Below the pieces are notes generated by a model that did no database searches, had not been told where the DNA came from, and worked only from the letters and a program-made list of their open reading frames with translations. The position numbers and the translations under genes are program-made. From Deinococcus ruber (GTDB taxonomy: Bacteria; Deinococcota; Deinococci; Deinococcales; Deinococcaceae): a stretch of 64,000 nucleotides of DNA. Numbering within the stretch: the stretch's first letter is position 1; every line of letters begins with the position of its first letter. This document shows positions 49,614 to 58,992 of the stretch, piece by piece. Location of the stretch: NCBI RefSeq assembly GCF_014648095.1, contig NZ_BMQL01000005.1:1-64000 (forward strand), in the 5' to 3' direction.

Positions 49614-49709
49614 AGCAATCCGGAGTATCTGAAGAAGAATTTACGCGACTCTCGGCTGAATGAGGGCTGGTCGGCACACACTGAGGCATTCCAGACAAGG
49701 AGGCCGCAG

Positions 49710-49931
49710 ATGACCAGTCCAGCAGACCGCCCCGGCATTCCAGAAGTGCCCAATCCCGCTTCAGAACCGACGCAGACGCCCACCCCCATGCCCGAACAGG
49801 CTCCTGGCTACGACGCGCCGCCGATGTACGATCCGCCGGTCAATCCGGACACGCCCGGCCTGCCGATTCCCGACCCCATGCCCAATTCTGACACCCCCGG
49901 CATCGGCATTCCCAGCCCCGCCATGATCTGA
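49710..49931 (+). CDS. Small proline-rich protein, unknown function
   Basis: 73 aa, about one third Pro with many Asp, Met and Thr, arranged in loose PDTPGLPIPDPMPN-type repeats; certainly disordered. No signal peptide or membrane segment. AAGGAGG lies 6 nt before the ATG, and a terminator hairpin follows 20 nt after the stop, so it looks like a real single gene. Function unknown. Confidence 0.7.
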   Translation: MTSPADRPGIPEVPNPASEPTQTPTPMPEQAPGYDAPPMYDPPVNPDTPGLPIPDPMPNSDTPGIGIPSPAMI

Positions 49932-49950
49932 AACCCCTTTGCATCACAGG

Positions 49951-49990
49951 AGAAGGCCCCACCTTTTGTTCAGGCGGGGCCTTCTGTCGT
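49951..49990 (+). terminator. Terminator-like hairpin after the proline-rich gene
   Basis: AGAAGGCCCC pairs perfectly with GGGGCCTTCT (10 bp) across a 15 nt loop whose own ends can pair further; TGTCGTTG follows, a weak U-tract. Confidence 0.65.
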
Positions 49991-50234
49991 TGCCATACTG
50001 GTTGAGCGGCTGGGCAGCTCTCCGGAATCTGCGAACGAAGGCAACTATGGCCCTCCCGTTCCGGTGAAAACATATTACGCCCAATGCGAATTTAGAGAAT
50101 GTGAGTTGTTGCATATTGCGGTTGCATAGCGAATACATCCTCTGACAGAGATTCCGTGCATGCTGGACGACTTTCTGCGTCTGCTTCGCTCCTGCTGGCC
50201 AGCCGAACTCAGCCATTTGGCGTAGCCGCCAAAG
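49991..50234. other. AT-richer intergenic stretch, no gene recognised
   Basis: About 245 bp between a terminator and the promoter of the GNAT gene, with lower GC (for example GAAAACATATTACGCCC, TTGCATATTGCGGTTGCAT). The GNAT frame is open through part of it, but the promoter further down argues against translation here. Confidence 0.4.
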
Positions 50235-50263
50235 TTGGAACGCCGCGCACACACTGTCATTCT
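50235..50263 (+). promoter_or_regulatory. Leaderless promoter of the GNAT gene at 50270
   Basis: TTGGAA (50235-50240), a 17 bp spacer and CATTCT (50258-50263), followed by 6 nt and the ATG. Among the leaderless promoters here it has one of the better -35 boxes and it sets the start of the gene. Confidence 0.55.
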
Positions 50264-50269
50264 GAAGAC

Positions 50270-51193
50270 ATGAACGACATCAGCACTGCCGACGCCAGCA
50301 ACGCCGACGCGCCCGCGCTGGCACGCCTGCATACCGAAAGCTCTCTGCACCAGTGGACAACCACGCCCCAGCAGATGGAACGTATGATCGCCGCGCCGCA
50401 GGAGGGCAGCTTCTTGCTGAGTGCCCGGCGTGGCAGCAAGCTGATCGCGGGGCTGTCGGCCTCCCCTTTTTCTGGCGTGCCCGGCGGTCTGCGGGTGCAG
50501 CTCGTGGGCGACGGCGCGGCCTTCACGCCGCTGTATCTGGCGGCGCTGACGCGTGCCAGCAGGCAGGGCTTTATCCAGCTTCTGAGCGTGGTGCGCGAGG
50601 ATTACCGTCCTCAGGTGGCCTTCCTGAGTGCCGCCGCCTTTCGCAACGCCTATCAGTCGTGGGGCGCTCACCTCGACCTGACCCGCTTCGACTTCGCGCC
50701 GTACCACGAGCTGGAAGAACGGTTTTTTCTGGACGGCACCGAGATTCACAGTTTCATGCCGGAAAGCCGGGGTGCGCCCTGGGACGCGGTGTACGCCCTG
50801 CACAAAGCTGCCGTTCAGGACACGCCGCGCAATCCGACCACCTCCAGCGATATGGCGACGCTCAGCGACTTCAGGACGGAGATCGCAGACGGGCGCGTTT
50901 TTGTTGCTGTGCGGCGGGGCGAGATTCTGGCGTATGCCGCGCTGGGCCTGAACGGCAGCGCGGTGGAAAGCAACCACACCGCCACCCGCCGCGACTGGCG
51001 CGGGCGCGGTGTGGCGACGCTGACCAAAGCCGTTGCCCTGCGCTGGGCACAGGAAGCGGGCTATACACGGGCGAGTACAGGCGGCAACGTCCACAATCTG
51101 CCGATGCTGCGGGTCAATCAGCGGCTCGGCTACCGCCCGGAGGCCATGTGGCTGACCTGGGTGAAGGACGTGGCGGCTACTTCGCCCGTTTGA
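50270..51193 (+). CDS. Two-domain GNAT acetyltransferase
   Basis: 307 aa with two GNAT-like halves. The N-terminal half is divergent (DAPALARLHTESSLHQW; VREDYRPQVAFLSAAAFRNAY). The C-terminal half is canonical, with YAALGLNGSAVESNHTATRRDW, acetyl-CoA loop RGRGVATLTKAVALRW, and NLPMLRVNQRLGYRPE. The substrate is unknown. It converges with the DsbA-like gene; the two coding regions overlap by 17 nt at their 3' ends. Confidence 0.85.
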   Translation: MNDISTADASNADAPALARLHTESSLHQWTTTPQQMERMIAAPQEGSFLLSARRGSKLIAGLSASPFSGVPGGLRVQLVGDGAAFTPLYLAALTRASRQGFIQLLSVVREDYRPQVAFLSAAAFRNAYQSWGAHLDLTRFDFAPYHELEERFFLDGTEIHSFMPESRGAPWDAVYALHKAAVQDTPRNPTTSSDMATLSDFRTEIADGRVFVAVRRGEILAYAALGLNGSAVESNHTATRRDWRGRGVATLTKAVALRWAQEAGYTRASTGGNVHNLPMLRVNQRLGYRPEAMWLTWVKDVAATSPV

Positions 51194-51836
51194 TGGTCTC
51201 GATCCGCGCTCCGTCGGTCAGGACGGCGGTGTACAGGTTCCAGAGCGCGAGGACTGCGCCCGGTTCCGTGACCAGATTGGCGAAGCGGAAATAGGCGATG
51301 TTGCCGTCTGTCAGGTGAAACGTCGGCGTGCCGAAGACGCCCAGGCTGGCGCTGGCCTGCAAATCTTCGTGCAGCGAGGCCCGCAGCCCAGCATCGTCGG
51401 CAAAGTCGCGGTCAAACTGCTCGACATCGAGTGTCTGTTCGGCCAGAGAGCGCAACAGGCCGTCGTTCTTCAGATTGGGCGCACTCTCGCCCGCCGCCCG
51501 CTGGTGTACTGCCCGGAACAGCGCCAGCGTGAATGCCCACGCCGCGTCTTCGCCCTGGCGCAGCGCCGCCTGACCTGCCAGAAACGCATTCAGGCTGCCC
51601 GCCTGCGCGTCGCCGCCCGCACCCGCCACCTGATGATCGAGCCACCACGTCGGATATTTGCGATCCGGATTTTCCTTGTGATTGCCCTGCACCAGCGAAA
51701 AATGCCGCAGGCGGAACTTCAGGCCGTGTTCACGCCGCAGCACGTCGGCCAGTTCCAGCCCGCGCCACGCGTAGGGGCACAGAAAGTCGAAATATACGTC
51801 GATTACGCCAGCTTGCGAGGGAAGACTTGCGCTCAT
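51177..51836 (-). CDS. DsbA-fold family protein with a degenerate active site
   Basis: 219 aa thioredoxin-like DsbA-family protein. The motif at the usual active site is FDFLCPYAWRGLELA: the first Cys is present, but the second is replaced (CPYA), so it is unlikely to be a dithiol oxidase and may be closer to the isomerase/glutathione-transferase-kappa branch. The cis-Pro segment GVFGTPTFHL is intact. The second protein of this fold in the window, FrnE, keeps both Cys. TACGGT lies 6 nt before the ATG. Confidence 0.87.
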   Translation of the reverse strand: MSASLPSQAGVIDVYFDFLCPYAWRGLELADVLRREHGLKFRLRHFSLVQGNHKENPDRKYPTWWLDHQVAGAGGDAQAGSLNAFLAGQAALRQGEDAAWAFTLALFRAVHQRAAGESAPNLKNDGLLRSLAEQTLDVEQFDRDFADDAGLRASLHEDLQASASLGVFGTPTFHLTDGNIAYFRFANLVTEPGAVLALWNLYTAVLTDGARIETIKRAK

Positions 51837-51842
51837 GCGCCA

Positions 51843-51848
51843 ACCGTA
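51843..51848 (-). promoter_or_regulatory. -10 box of a leaderless promoter for the DsbA-like gene
   Basis: TACGGT on the minus strand, 6 nt before the ATG at 51836. Confidence 0.4.
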
Positions 51849-51890
51849 ACACACCTCCCCAGCGTGAACCGTGAGACAGAAGTGCGCCGT

Positions 51891-52553
51891 ATGCTGGAAG
51901 GCGTGCCCGATCCCTTTGCGACCGCCCTGAGCGTCAACAGTATTCAAACCGGGCTACGTGTGCTGGATATCGTCGGTACGGTGGCGTTTGCCATGAGCGG
52001 AGCGCTGCTGGGCGTTCGCAAGCGCTTCGATCTGTTCGGGGTACTGGTGCTGGGCTGCGTGACGGCAGTGGGCGGCGGCGCGATCCGCGACACCCTGACC
52101 GGCAACACGCCGCCGCTGTTCCTGCGTGACGAAACGTATCTGTGGCTCGCCATCCTGGGATCGCTGCTGGCCTTTGCCATCGGCACGCGCCTGGCCCGCT
52201 TCGAACGCGCCATCCGGGTCTTCGATACGCTGGGGCTGGCCCTGTTTGCCGCCACCGGAGCCATCGGAGCGCTGCGGCTGGGACTGGGTCCGCTGGGCGT
52301 GACCTTTGCCGGAACGCTGTCGGGCGTGGGCGGCGGCATTATCCGCGACCTGCTGGCCCACGAGGTGCCGGAAGTGCTGTACCGCCGCGACCAGCTGTAT
52401 GCCACCGCTGCCGCCGCCGGAGCGCTGACGGTATATCTGCTGAACGGGCACATGTCGTCGCTGGGTCAGGAACTGTGCGGCGCGGCGGTGGTGGTACTTG
52501 CCCGCATCGTTTCCAGGCGCGGCTGGGTGAAACTGCCGGTGCGGCGGGTATAG
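51891..52553 (+). CDS. Trimeric intracellular cation channel family protein (UPF0126)
   Basis: 220 aa, seven hydrophobic helices, two repeated halves. Family motifs: DIVGTVAFAMSGALLGVRK, VTAVGGGAIRDTLTGNTPPL (first GGG-IRD) and LSGVGGGIIRDLLAHEVPEVL (second GGG-IRD). Members form potassium-permeable trimeric channels (bacterial TRIC). The start could be the GTG 27 nt upstream (NRETEVRR before MLEG). Divergent from the DsbA-like gene. Confidence 0.93.
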   Translation: MLEGVPDPFATALSVNSIQTGLRVLDIVGTVAFAMSGALLGVRKRFDLFGVLVLGCVTAVGGGAIRDTLTGNTPPLFLRDETYLWLAILGSLLAFAIGTRLARFERAIRVFDTLGLALFAATGAIGALRLGLGPLGVTFAGTLSGVGGGIIRDLLAHEVPEVLYRRDQLYATAAAAGALTVYLLNGHMSSLGQELCGAAVVVLARIVSRRGWVKLPVRRV

Positions 52554-52569
52554 CGAATACTCAATGCGG

Positions 52570-53064
52570 TCAGCGCGGATCGCTGGTCAGCACCATCACG
52601 TAGGCCGTCCCACAGCTGCCCTGAATGACGCTCGCGCCTGCGGTGGTATAGCGCGGGTCGGTCATGTAAAAGCAGTGCACCGGGGAGTGCAGCCACCACT
52701 GCATCGCCTCTTCCACGTTCAGGCCGCTGCCCATATAGATGATCTCGGTCACGCTGACCGAATGAATACCGGTACTGGCGGCCCGCACCTTGGGTGTGCT
52801 GCCTCCCGGCCCGGTATGGCTGACCACGCCGCTGCTCGCCATATAGCTCGCCTGCCGGGCTGCCGCCGCAGCATGCAGATCGGAGGGAACGAGTGCGGCG
52901 CTGGGCGCACGGCTGCCGCTGCCCGGACACGTGACGCCTGCCGCCCGGACATCGTTCAGACGTGACAGCAGTTGCCCTTCGGCGGTGGCAGAAAACGGAG
53001 TGGCCCAGGCCACCGACGCCAGCAGGAAAGGTGCCAGGATGAAGGGCAGCGTCAGCTTTCTCAT
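52570..53064 (-). CDS. Secreted CAP (SCP/PR-1) domain protein
   Basis: 164 aa with a signal peptide (cleavage expected after AWA, about residue 21). The CAP domain shows LLSRLNDVRAAG, a QASYMASSGVVSHTGP segment with the cavity His, EAMQWWLHSPVHCFYMTDPRYTTAG and the C-terminal SCGTAYVMVLTSDP. Cys44, Cys131 and Cys150 are present, and two could pair. Bacterial CAP proteins are extracellular and mostly of unknown function. Confidence 0.92.
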   Translation of the reverse strand: MRKLTLPFILAPFLLASVAWATPFSATAEGQLLSRLNDVRAAGVTCPGSGSRAPSAALVPSDLHAAAAARQASYMASSGVVSHTGPGGSTPKVRAASTGIHSVSVTEIIYMGSGLNVEEAMQWWLHSPVHCFYMTDPRYTTAGASVIQGSCGTAYVMVLTSDPR

Positions 53065-53109
53065 GTGAAGCGCAGTGTAGCGTATTCAGGAAGTGGAAGG
53101 AATGCAGGG

Positions 53110-54303
53110 TCAGTCTGTCAGAAAAGGCCGGGTGGCCTCGCGGTAGACCGCTCTCGCCGCCACGCTGCACGTTTCCAGTTCGGGATAGCGCAGCGCCGTC
53201 AGAGCGCCGCCGAAGACGCAGCCGGTGTCGAGGTTTACGCTGTGGTTCTTCCAGCGGGGCCGCAGCACCGGGGTGTGCCCGTAGACCACCAGCGCCGCGC
53301 CGTGGTACTCGGCAGCCCAGTCGCGGCGCAGCGGAAGGCCGTGTTCGTCGAGAGCCTGCCCGGTGTCGCCGTACAGCGCAAAGGCCCGCACCCGCCCGCT
53401 GTCGCGCCCCTGAAACGCCTGCGGCAGCCCGGCATGCGCCGCCACCAGCCGCCCACCGTCCAGCACCAGATGATGCGGCAGACCTGCCAGAAAGCCCCGA
53501 ACCGCATCCGGGAAGTCAGGCGGCGCGTGCGAGAGCTGCTCGAAGGTGATTTCCAGACCATGCGTGCGCTTGACCTGATGCCCTGACAGCGCCCGGCGCA
53601 GCTTGGCATCGTGGTTGCCGCACATACACAGCGCGTGGCCCGCCGCCACCATCCCCATCACGAGGCGCAGCACCCCCGGCGTATCCGGCCCCCGGTCTAC
53701 CAGATCGCCCAGAAACACGGCGGTGCGGCCCTCCGGCGGCGTCACGCTCAGGTCGGTGCTCACTGCGTAACCGAGGTGCGCCAGCAGCTCCAGCAGTTCC
53801 GGCAGACAGCCGTGAACGTCTCCGATCAGGTCGAAGGGGCCGCTCAGGTCGCGGCGATCTACCTTCAGCGGAACGCGCCGCACCACCAACGCCGACAGCT
53901 CGGAGGCCGAGCGCAGCCGAAACGAGGCGGCGAAGCCTTCGACCCGCAGCGCAGGCGAGTCGAAACCGCCCAGCCCGGCCCGCAGCGCCGCTGTTTCCTC
54001 TCGGGCAGCGGCGTCGTCGGGGGTCGGCAGGTCGAGCACCACCGCCACCGCCGCCACGTCCTGAGCGTGTGCCAGCCGGATGGCAGCTTCGCGCTCCGAC
54101 GAAGCCAGATGAGGCGCGTCCAGCACCGTCAGCAACCCCCGGCTCAGCCGTTCCTGCGCGGCTTCCAGCGAAGCACACACCTCGGCGGGCAGGAAGTGGC
54201 GGGCCGCGAAGCTCGCCCGCTCGGCCCCCGACACGCCGATCAAGACCACCAGACACAGCGCGGGAAATTCCAGTTCAGAGGAAAACGTTTCAGAGGAGGG
54301 CAA
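53110..54303 (-). CDS. Pnkp-like protein: degenerate kinase domain plus metallophosphatase
   Basis: About 397 aa. Residues 1-150 have the shape of the bacterial Pnkp polynucleotide kinase domain (LEFPALCLVVLIGVSG; TVLDAPHLASSEREAAIRLAHAQ; VAVVLDLPTPDDA), but the P-loop reads GVSGAERASF in place of G-x-SGSGKSTF, losing the essential Lys and Gly. The linker VEGFAASFRLRSASELSALVV is Pnkp-like. The calcineurin-type phosphatase domain looks intact: GPFDLIGDVHGCLPELLELL, FLGDLVDRGPDT, MCGNHDAKLRRAL, AAHAGL, YGHTP. There is no ligase domain. The start is uncertain; the TTG used overlaps the chrA end by 14 nt. Confidence 0.8.
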   Translation of the reverse strand: MPSSETFSSELEFPALCLVVLIGVSGAERASFAARHFLPAEVCASLEAAQERLSRGLLTVLDAPHLASSEREAAIRLAHAQDVAAVAVVLDLPTPDDAAAREETAALRAGLGGFDSPALRVEGFAASFRLRSASELSALVVRRVPLKVDRRDLSGPFDLIGDVHGCLPELLELLAHLGYAVSTDLSVTPPEGRTAVFLGDLVDRGPDTPGVLRLVMGMVAAGHALCMCGNHDAKLRRALSGHQVKRTHGLEITFEQLSHAPPDFPDAVRGFLAGLPHHLVLDGGRLVAAHAGLPQAFQGRDSGRVRAFALYGDTGQALDEHGLPLRRDWAAEYHGAALVVYGHTPVLRPRWKNHSVNLDTGCVFGGALTALRYPELETCSVAARAVYREATRPFLTD

Positions 54304-55498
54304 GACCCACCCCCGCGCAGCCCAGCACCACGGCCCAGGGCGGCAGCTTCCACACCGCGAGCGCCAGCCACGCCGCGAGTGCCAGCGCCAGTTGCGCCCC
54401 CGAATGCACCGCACTCGTGAAGACCGGGGTGTACAGCGCCGCCAGCAGCAGGCCCACCACCCCGGCATTCAGCCCCGAGAGGGCACGCCGAACACCCGGA
54501 CGCCCGCGCAGGTCATTCCAGAACGGCAGCGCTCCCGCCACCAACAGCGCGGCGGGCAGAAAGACCGCGACGGTGGTGAGGGTCGCCGCGTACACCGGGT
54601 TCAGCCCACTGTGGGCCGCCGCGCCCAGATACGCCGCGAAGGTGAACAGTGGCCCCGGCACCGCCTGAACTGCGCCGTAGCCCGCCACAAAGCTGCTGGC
54701 ATCCATGAAATGCGGCACCACCACACTTTGCAGCAGCGGCAACACCACATGCCCACCGCCGAACACCAGCGCTCCGCTGCGGTAGAACCCGTCGAAGAGT
54801 TGCAGGTCGGGGCGTGGCAGAGCGGCGCTCAGCAGCGGCAGAGCCAGCAGCAACAGGCCGCAGCACGCCAGCAGCACCGCCCCGATCCGGCGAGACAGCG
54901 GCGTGAACAGATGGTCGCCCACCGGGAGGTGTTCGGCCTTCAGGAAGCGTGCGCCCAGCACCCCCGCCAGCATCAGCGCCAGCGGCTGCACCCACGCCAG
55001 CGGAAAGACCAGCGCCAGCACCGCTGTCAGGACAGCCAGCGACAGGCGCGGCGCATCGGGCGTGAGAGCCGTTGCCATGCCCGACACCGCCTGCGCCACC
55101 ACCGCCACTGCCGCGAGCTTCAGGCCAGTCAGCCAGCCCGCGCCGTCCAGCGAGTAGGGTTGCAGGTTGCCCAGCTCTTTCAGGCCCAGCGCGAACGCGA
55201 ACATCAGCACGGCGCTCGGCAGCGTAAAGCCCAGCCACGCCGCCAGCAGACCCCAACCGCCCGCCCGCAGCAGCCCCACACCCATGCCGACCTGCGAACT
55301 GGCCGGGCCGGGCAACACCTGACACAGCGCCACCAGATCGCCGTAAGCCGCGTCTGAAAGCCACTGCCGCCGCTGCACCAGCTCGGCGCGGAAGTACCCC
55401 AGATGCGCCACCGGGCCGCCGAAGCTGCTCAGGCCCAGTTTCAGGAAGACCCAGAAGACTTCGAGTGGCGAGGCAGAAACGGGCAGGGCGGGGCGCAC
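54290..55498 (-). CDS. chrA: Chromate transporter, long (two-domain) CHR family
   Basis: About 402 aa inner-membrane protein with two homologous halves. First half: FLKLGLSSFGGPVAHLGYFRAELV and CQVLPGPASSQVGMGVG. Second half: FYRSGALVFGGGHVVLPLLQ and AVQAVPGPLFTFAAYLG. The FGGP/FGGG and PGP motifs are those of ChrA, which exports chromate; other oxyanions are possible. A GTG start was chosen because TACCCT lies 7 nt before it; the longer frame would run into the terminator of the cox operon. The 3' end overlaps the Pnkp-like gene. Confidence 0.9.
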   Translation of the reverse strand: MRPALPVSASPLEVFWVFLKLGLSSFGGPVAHLGYFRAELVQRRQWLSDAAYGDLVALCQVLPGPASSQVGMGVGLLRAGGWGLLAAWLGFTLPSAVLMFAFALGLKELGNLQPYSLDGAGWLTGLKLAAVAVVAQAVSGMATALTPDAPRLSLAVLTAVLALVFPLAWVQPLALMLAGVLGARFLKAEHLPVGDHLFTPLSRRIGAVLLACCGLLLLALPLLSAALPRPDLQLFDGFYRSGALVFGGGHVVLPLLQSVVVPHFMDASSFVAGYGAVQAVPGPLFTFAAYLGAAAHSGLNPVYAATLTTVAVFLPAALLVAGALPFWNDLRGRPGVRRALSGLNAGVVGLLLAALYTPVFTSAVHSGAQLALALAAWLALAVWKLPPWAVVLGCAGVGLALL

Positions 55499-55505
55499 AG
55501 GTTCC

Positions 55506-55511
55506 AGGGTA
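55506..55511 (-). promoter_or_regulatory. -10 box of a leaderless chrA promoter
   Basis: TACCCT on the minus strand, 7 nt before a GTG at 55498. It fits a separate transcript for chrA and the Pnkp-like gene, after the terminator of the cox operon. Confidence 0.45.
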
Positions 55512-55552
55512 ACGGGTCGGCGGGCGGCAAGCTGAAACAGACAGGCCTGTGA

Positions 55553-55586
55553 TAAAGAAAACCTCTCCACCACACGGGCAGAGAGG
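55553..55586 (-). terminator. Terminator of the cox-type operon
   Basis: On the minus strand CCTCTC and GAGAGG pair around a 13 nt loop, followed by TTTTCTTTATC. It lies 17 nt after the coxM stop. Confidence 0.7.
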
Positions 55587-55603
55587 CTGGCTGAGACGGA
55601 ACT

Positions 55604-56434
55604 TTAGGCCTGTGCCTGCGCGATGGCGCGTCTGGTGTACACGCCCGTCAGGTGCGCCCGGTATTCGGCGGTGGCAAAGCGGTCGCCCAGCAGTTCCCCC
55701 GGATCGACGGCGTGTTCGGTGGCCTTCTCGGCATTGGCTTCGCTGTAATCGCTGCCCAGCGCCGCCTCGACATTGCTCAGGCGCATAGCACGTGGCCCCG
55801 CCCCGGTCAGGCCCACCCGTGCGCCCGCATCGGTCAGCACGACCGCCACGCCCACGATGGCGAAATGGCTCGCCGGATGCCGGAATTTGGTATACGCCAC
55901 CTTCGCGCCCGGAAGAACCGGCAGATGAATCTCGGTCAGCATCTCGTCGTCGCGCTTGGCGGTGTCGAACATGCCCTGGAAGAAGTCGGCGGCCTCGACC
56001 ACCCGCTCACCGTCCTTGCTGACCAGCTTGAACTTGGCCTCCAGCGCCAGCATCGCCGCCGGGTAGTCGGCAGCGGGGTCGGCGTGGGCCAGCGAGCCGC
56101 CCAGCGTGCCGCAGTTGCGAACCATCGGATCGCCCACCCAGCCGCCCACTTCGTTCATCAGCGGGCAGGCCGAACGCAGCAGCTCGGAATTGATGATGTC
56201 GGCATACGTCGTTCCGGCCCCGATGATGATGGTGTCGCCTTCCTGCCGAATGCCCTGCAACTCCTTGAGCTGCGAGATGTCGATCAGGGCGCTGGGCTGG
56301 GCGAGGCGCAGCTTCATGGCCGGAACCAGCGAGTGCCCGCCCGACAGCAGCTTGCTGCCCTCGTGCGTGGCGAGCAGTTCCAGCGCTTCCTGCACACTGC
56401 TGGCGCGGTAGTAGTCAAAGGGTGTGGTGTACAT
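55604..56434 (-). CDS. coxM: Molybdenum hydroxylase FAD-binding (medium) subunit
   Basis: 276 aa FAD subunit of a xanthine dehydrogenase/CO dehydrogenase-type enzyme. Motifs: N-terminal PFDYYRASSVQEALELL, FAD-binding LLSGGHSLVPAMKLRLAQP and IIGAGTTYADII, RNCGTLGGSLAHADPAADYPA, then the C-terminal CO_deh_flav_C domain (LPVLPGAKVAYTKFRHPASHFAIVGVA split over its strands). AAAGGAG lies 6 nt before the ATG. It is the last gene of the coxG-S-L-M run. Confidence 0.93.
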   Translation of the reverse strand: MYTTPFDYYRASSVQEALELLATHEGSKLLSGGHSLVPAMKLRLAQPSALIDISQLKELQGIRQEGDTIIIGAGTTYADIINSELLRSACPLMNEVGGWVGDPMVRNCGTLGGSLAHADPAADYPAAMLALEAKFKLVSKDGERVVEAADFFQGMFDTAKRDDEMLTEIHLPVLPGAKVAYTKFRHPASHFAIVGVAVVLTDAGARVGLTGAGPRAMRLSNVEAALGSDYSEANAEKATEHAVDPGELLGDRFATAEYRAHLTGVYTRRAIAQAQA

Positions 56435-56580
56435 GGGTTCTCCTTTGGAGAGAAGTGATGAGGGGCGCGTGATGCGTGATGCGGAGTCAAAACAGATGCC
56501 GTGAACAGCGCGACGTGTCAACACAGGAAGAATGGAACAGCGCTTCCAGCCACACATCACGCATCACCCATCACCTGTTT
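56435..56580. repeat. Hairpin element in the coxL-coxM spacer
   Basis: GTGATGCGTGATG (56469-56481) and CATCACGCATCAC (56555-56567) are a perfect 13 bp inverted repeat; CCCATCACCTG follows directly. A very similar element fills the coxS-coxL spacer, including the shared context of the preceding stop codon. Confidence 0.65.
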
Positions 56581-58992
56581 TCAGTCGTCTGCCGCCTGCG
56601 CCACGTCCCTGCGGGCCGCCTGAATCGCCTGCCAGACCTTTTCAGAGGTGTAGGGCATATCGAGGTGCTTGATGCCGAACGCCTCCAGCGCATTGACCAC
56701 CGCATTGGCGACGGCAGCCGTGCTGGAAATCGTGCCCGATTCCCCGATGCCCTTCACGCCCAGCGGGTTATGCGGGCTGGGCGTCACGGTATGCCCGCTC
56801 TGAATCTGCACCATGTCTTCGGCGCGGGGCATGGCGTATTCCATGTAGCTGCCGCTCAGCATATTGGCGTCGTCGTCGTAGACCGCCTCTTCCAGAATCG
56901 CCTGCCCGAAGCCCTGCGCCACGCCGCCGTGTACCTGCCCTTCCACGATCATCGGGTTCATGAGGGGGCCGCAGTCGTCCACCGTCACGTACTGGCGCAG
57001 CTTGACGTAGCCGGTGTCGGCGTCCACTTCGACCACCGCGATGTGCGTGCCGAACGGATACACGAAGTTCTTGGGGTCGTACATGTACTGCTCTTCCAGC
57101 CCCGGTTCCATCTCGGCGGGCAGGTTGTGGGCCAGATGCGCCATCAGCGACACGTCGAAGAAGCTCTTGCCGCCTTCCGGCACACCCTTGACCTTGAACA
57201 CGCCGTCTGTCTGCTCCACGTCTTCCGGGGCCGCTTCCAGCAGGTGCGCCGCGATCTTGGTGGCCTTGTCCTTGACCTTTTTCAGCGCCATCTTCAGAGC
57301 GCTGCCGCCCACCGCCGCGCTGCGAGAGCCGTAGGTTCCCCAGCCGAACGGCATCTTGCCAGTGTCGCCGTGAACAATCGTCACGTCTTCCATCGGAATC
57401 TGGAGTTCCTCGGCCACGAGCTGTGCAAACGTCGTCTCGTGGCCCTGCCCGTGGCTGTGGCTGCCGGTCAAGACCTCGACTTTTCCAGTGGGCATCACGC
57501 GCACCACGGCACTTTCCCACTGGCCCGCCTGCGCCCCGAGCTGCCCCACCAGCGCACTCGGAGCCAGCCCGCAGGCTTCCACATACGTAGAAAACCCGAT
57601 GCCGATGAACTTCTTGCCACTGGCGCGGCCTTCCGCCTGCTCTTTCAGCAGCGCCTGATAGTCGGCCATGCCCAGCGCCTTGTCGAGCGCGGGTTCGTAG
57701 TTGCCGCTGTCGTACACCAGCGCCACCGGGGTCTGATACGGAAATTCGTCGGGCTGGATGAAGTTCTTGCGCCGGATCTCGCTGGCATCCAGCCCCAGTT
57801 CGCTCGCGGCCTTGCTGATGATGCGTTCCAGCAGATACGTCGCTTCCGGGCGGCCCGCACCCCGGTAAGCATCGACGGGCACGGTGTTGGTGAACACGCC
57901 CGTCACGTGCGCGTGAATCGCGGGGAACTTGTACACCCCGTTGAGCAGCGTGCCGTACAGGTACGTGGGCACGGCGGGCGCAAAGGTCGTCAGGTACGCG
58001 CCCAGGTTGGCAATGGTCTTGACGCGCAGCCCCTTGAAGGTGCCGTCCTTCATCACCGCGATTTCGGCTTCCGATTCGTGGTCGCGGCCCTGGGCGTCGG
58101 TCACGAACGCTTCCGAGCGGCGGGCCGTCCACTTGACCGGGCGGCGCAGCTTCTTGGCCGCGAACAGCACGATCACTTCTTCGGCGTACTGGAAGATTTT
58201 CGAGCCAAAACCCCCGCCCACATCGGGCGAAATCACGCGGAGTTTCTGCTCGGGAATGCCCAGCACGAAGGCCGCCAGCAGCAGCCGGTGAATATGGGGA
58301 TTTTGCGAGGTGGTGTGCAGCGTGTACTCGTCGCCCGCCGCCTGATACTCGGCCAGACTGGCACGCGGCTCGATGGCATTGGGAATCAGGCGGTGGTTTC
58401 GCAGCTTGAGCGTGACCACCTGGTCGGCGGTGGCAAAGCTGGCCTCGGTGGCGGCAGCGTCTCCGATTTCCCACTGAAACGCCACATTGCCCGGCGCGTC
58501 GGGGTGAACCTGCGGCGCACCGTCTCCGAGCGCGGTGCTGCCCAGCGACACGGCTGGCAGCGGCTCCAGATCCACATCAATCAGCGCCACGGCGTCTTCG
58601 GCAATGGCCCGCGTTTCCGCGATCACCACCGCTACGATGTCGCCCACGTAATTGACCTCAGTGCGGGCGATGGCGGCGTGGTGCGGCACCACCAGCCCCG
58701 GCAGCAGCCAGCCGGTCGGAATGCTGCCCACCGCCGCCATGTCTTCACCGGTCAGCACGGCCTTCACGCCCGGCAGGGCCAGCGCCGCCGCCGCGTCGAT
58801 GTTCCCGATTTTTGCGTGGGCATACGGGCTTCGCAGCATCGCCGCGTGCAGTTGTCCGTGCACGTTGATATCGTCGGTGTAGTGGCCTGCGCCGGTAATG
58901 AAACGCGGGTCTTCCACGCGCTTGATGGCCTTGCCCATGAACTTCTGGGGGCCGGTGGGTTCAGCGTAATTCGAGTCGGGCAGCTTGGTCAT
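56581..58992 (-). CDS. coxL: Molybdenum hydroxylase large (molybdopterin cofactor-binding) subunit
   Basis: 803 aa catalytic subunit of the xanthine dehydrogenase/aldehyde oxidase/CO dehydrogenase family. N-terminal [22 protein letters not shown]; cofactor-binding stretches [31 protein letters not shown] and the C-terminal [19 protein letters not shown], with its catalytic Glu. The active-site loop reads [10 protein letters not shown] (about residues 371-380), the form II pattern, not the AYRCSFR of true (form I) CO dehydrogenase. The real substrate is therefore unknown, and CO is unlikely. Confidence 0.93.
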   Translation of the reverse strand: MTKLPDSNYAEPTGPQKFMGKAIKRVEDPRFITGAGHYTDDINVHGQLHAAMLRSPYAHAKIGNIDAAAALALPGVKAVLTGEDMAAVGSIPTGWLLPGLVVPHHAAIARTEVNYVGDIVAVVIAETRAIAEDAVALIDVDLEPLPAVSLGSTALGDGAPQVHPDAPGNVAFQWEIGDAAATEASFATADQVVTLKLRNHRLIPNAIEPRASLAEYQAAGDEYTLHTTSQNPHIHRLLLAAFVLGIPEQKLRVISPDVGGGFGSKIFQYAEEVIVLFAAKKLRRPVKWTARRSEAFVTDAQGRDHESEAEIAVMKDGTFKGLRVKTIANLGAYLTTFAPAVPTYLYGTLLNGVYKFPAIHAHVTGVFTNTVPVDAYRGAGRPEATYLLERIISKAASELGLDASEIRRKNFIQPDEFPYQTPVALVYDSGNYEPALDKALGMADYQALLKEQAEGRASGKKFIGIGFSTYVEACGLAPSALVGQLGAQAGQWESAVVRVMPTGKVEVLTGSHSHGQGHETTFAQLVAEELQIPMEDVTIVHGDTGKMPFGWGTYGSRSAAVGGSALKMALKKVKDKATKIAAHLLEAAPEDVEQTDGVFKVKGVPEGGKSFFDVSLMAHLAHNLPAEMEPGLEEQYMYDPKNFVYPFGTHIAVVEVDADTGYVKLRQYVTVDDCGPLMNPMIVEGQVHGGVAQGFGQAILEEAVYDDDANMLSGSYMEYAMPRAEDMVQIQSGHTVTPSPHNPLGVKGIGESGTISSTAAVANAVVNALEAFGIKHLDMPYTSEKVWQAIQAARRDVAQAADD

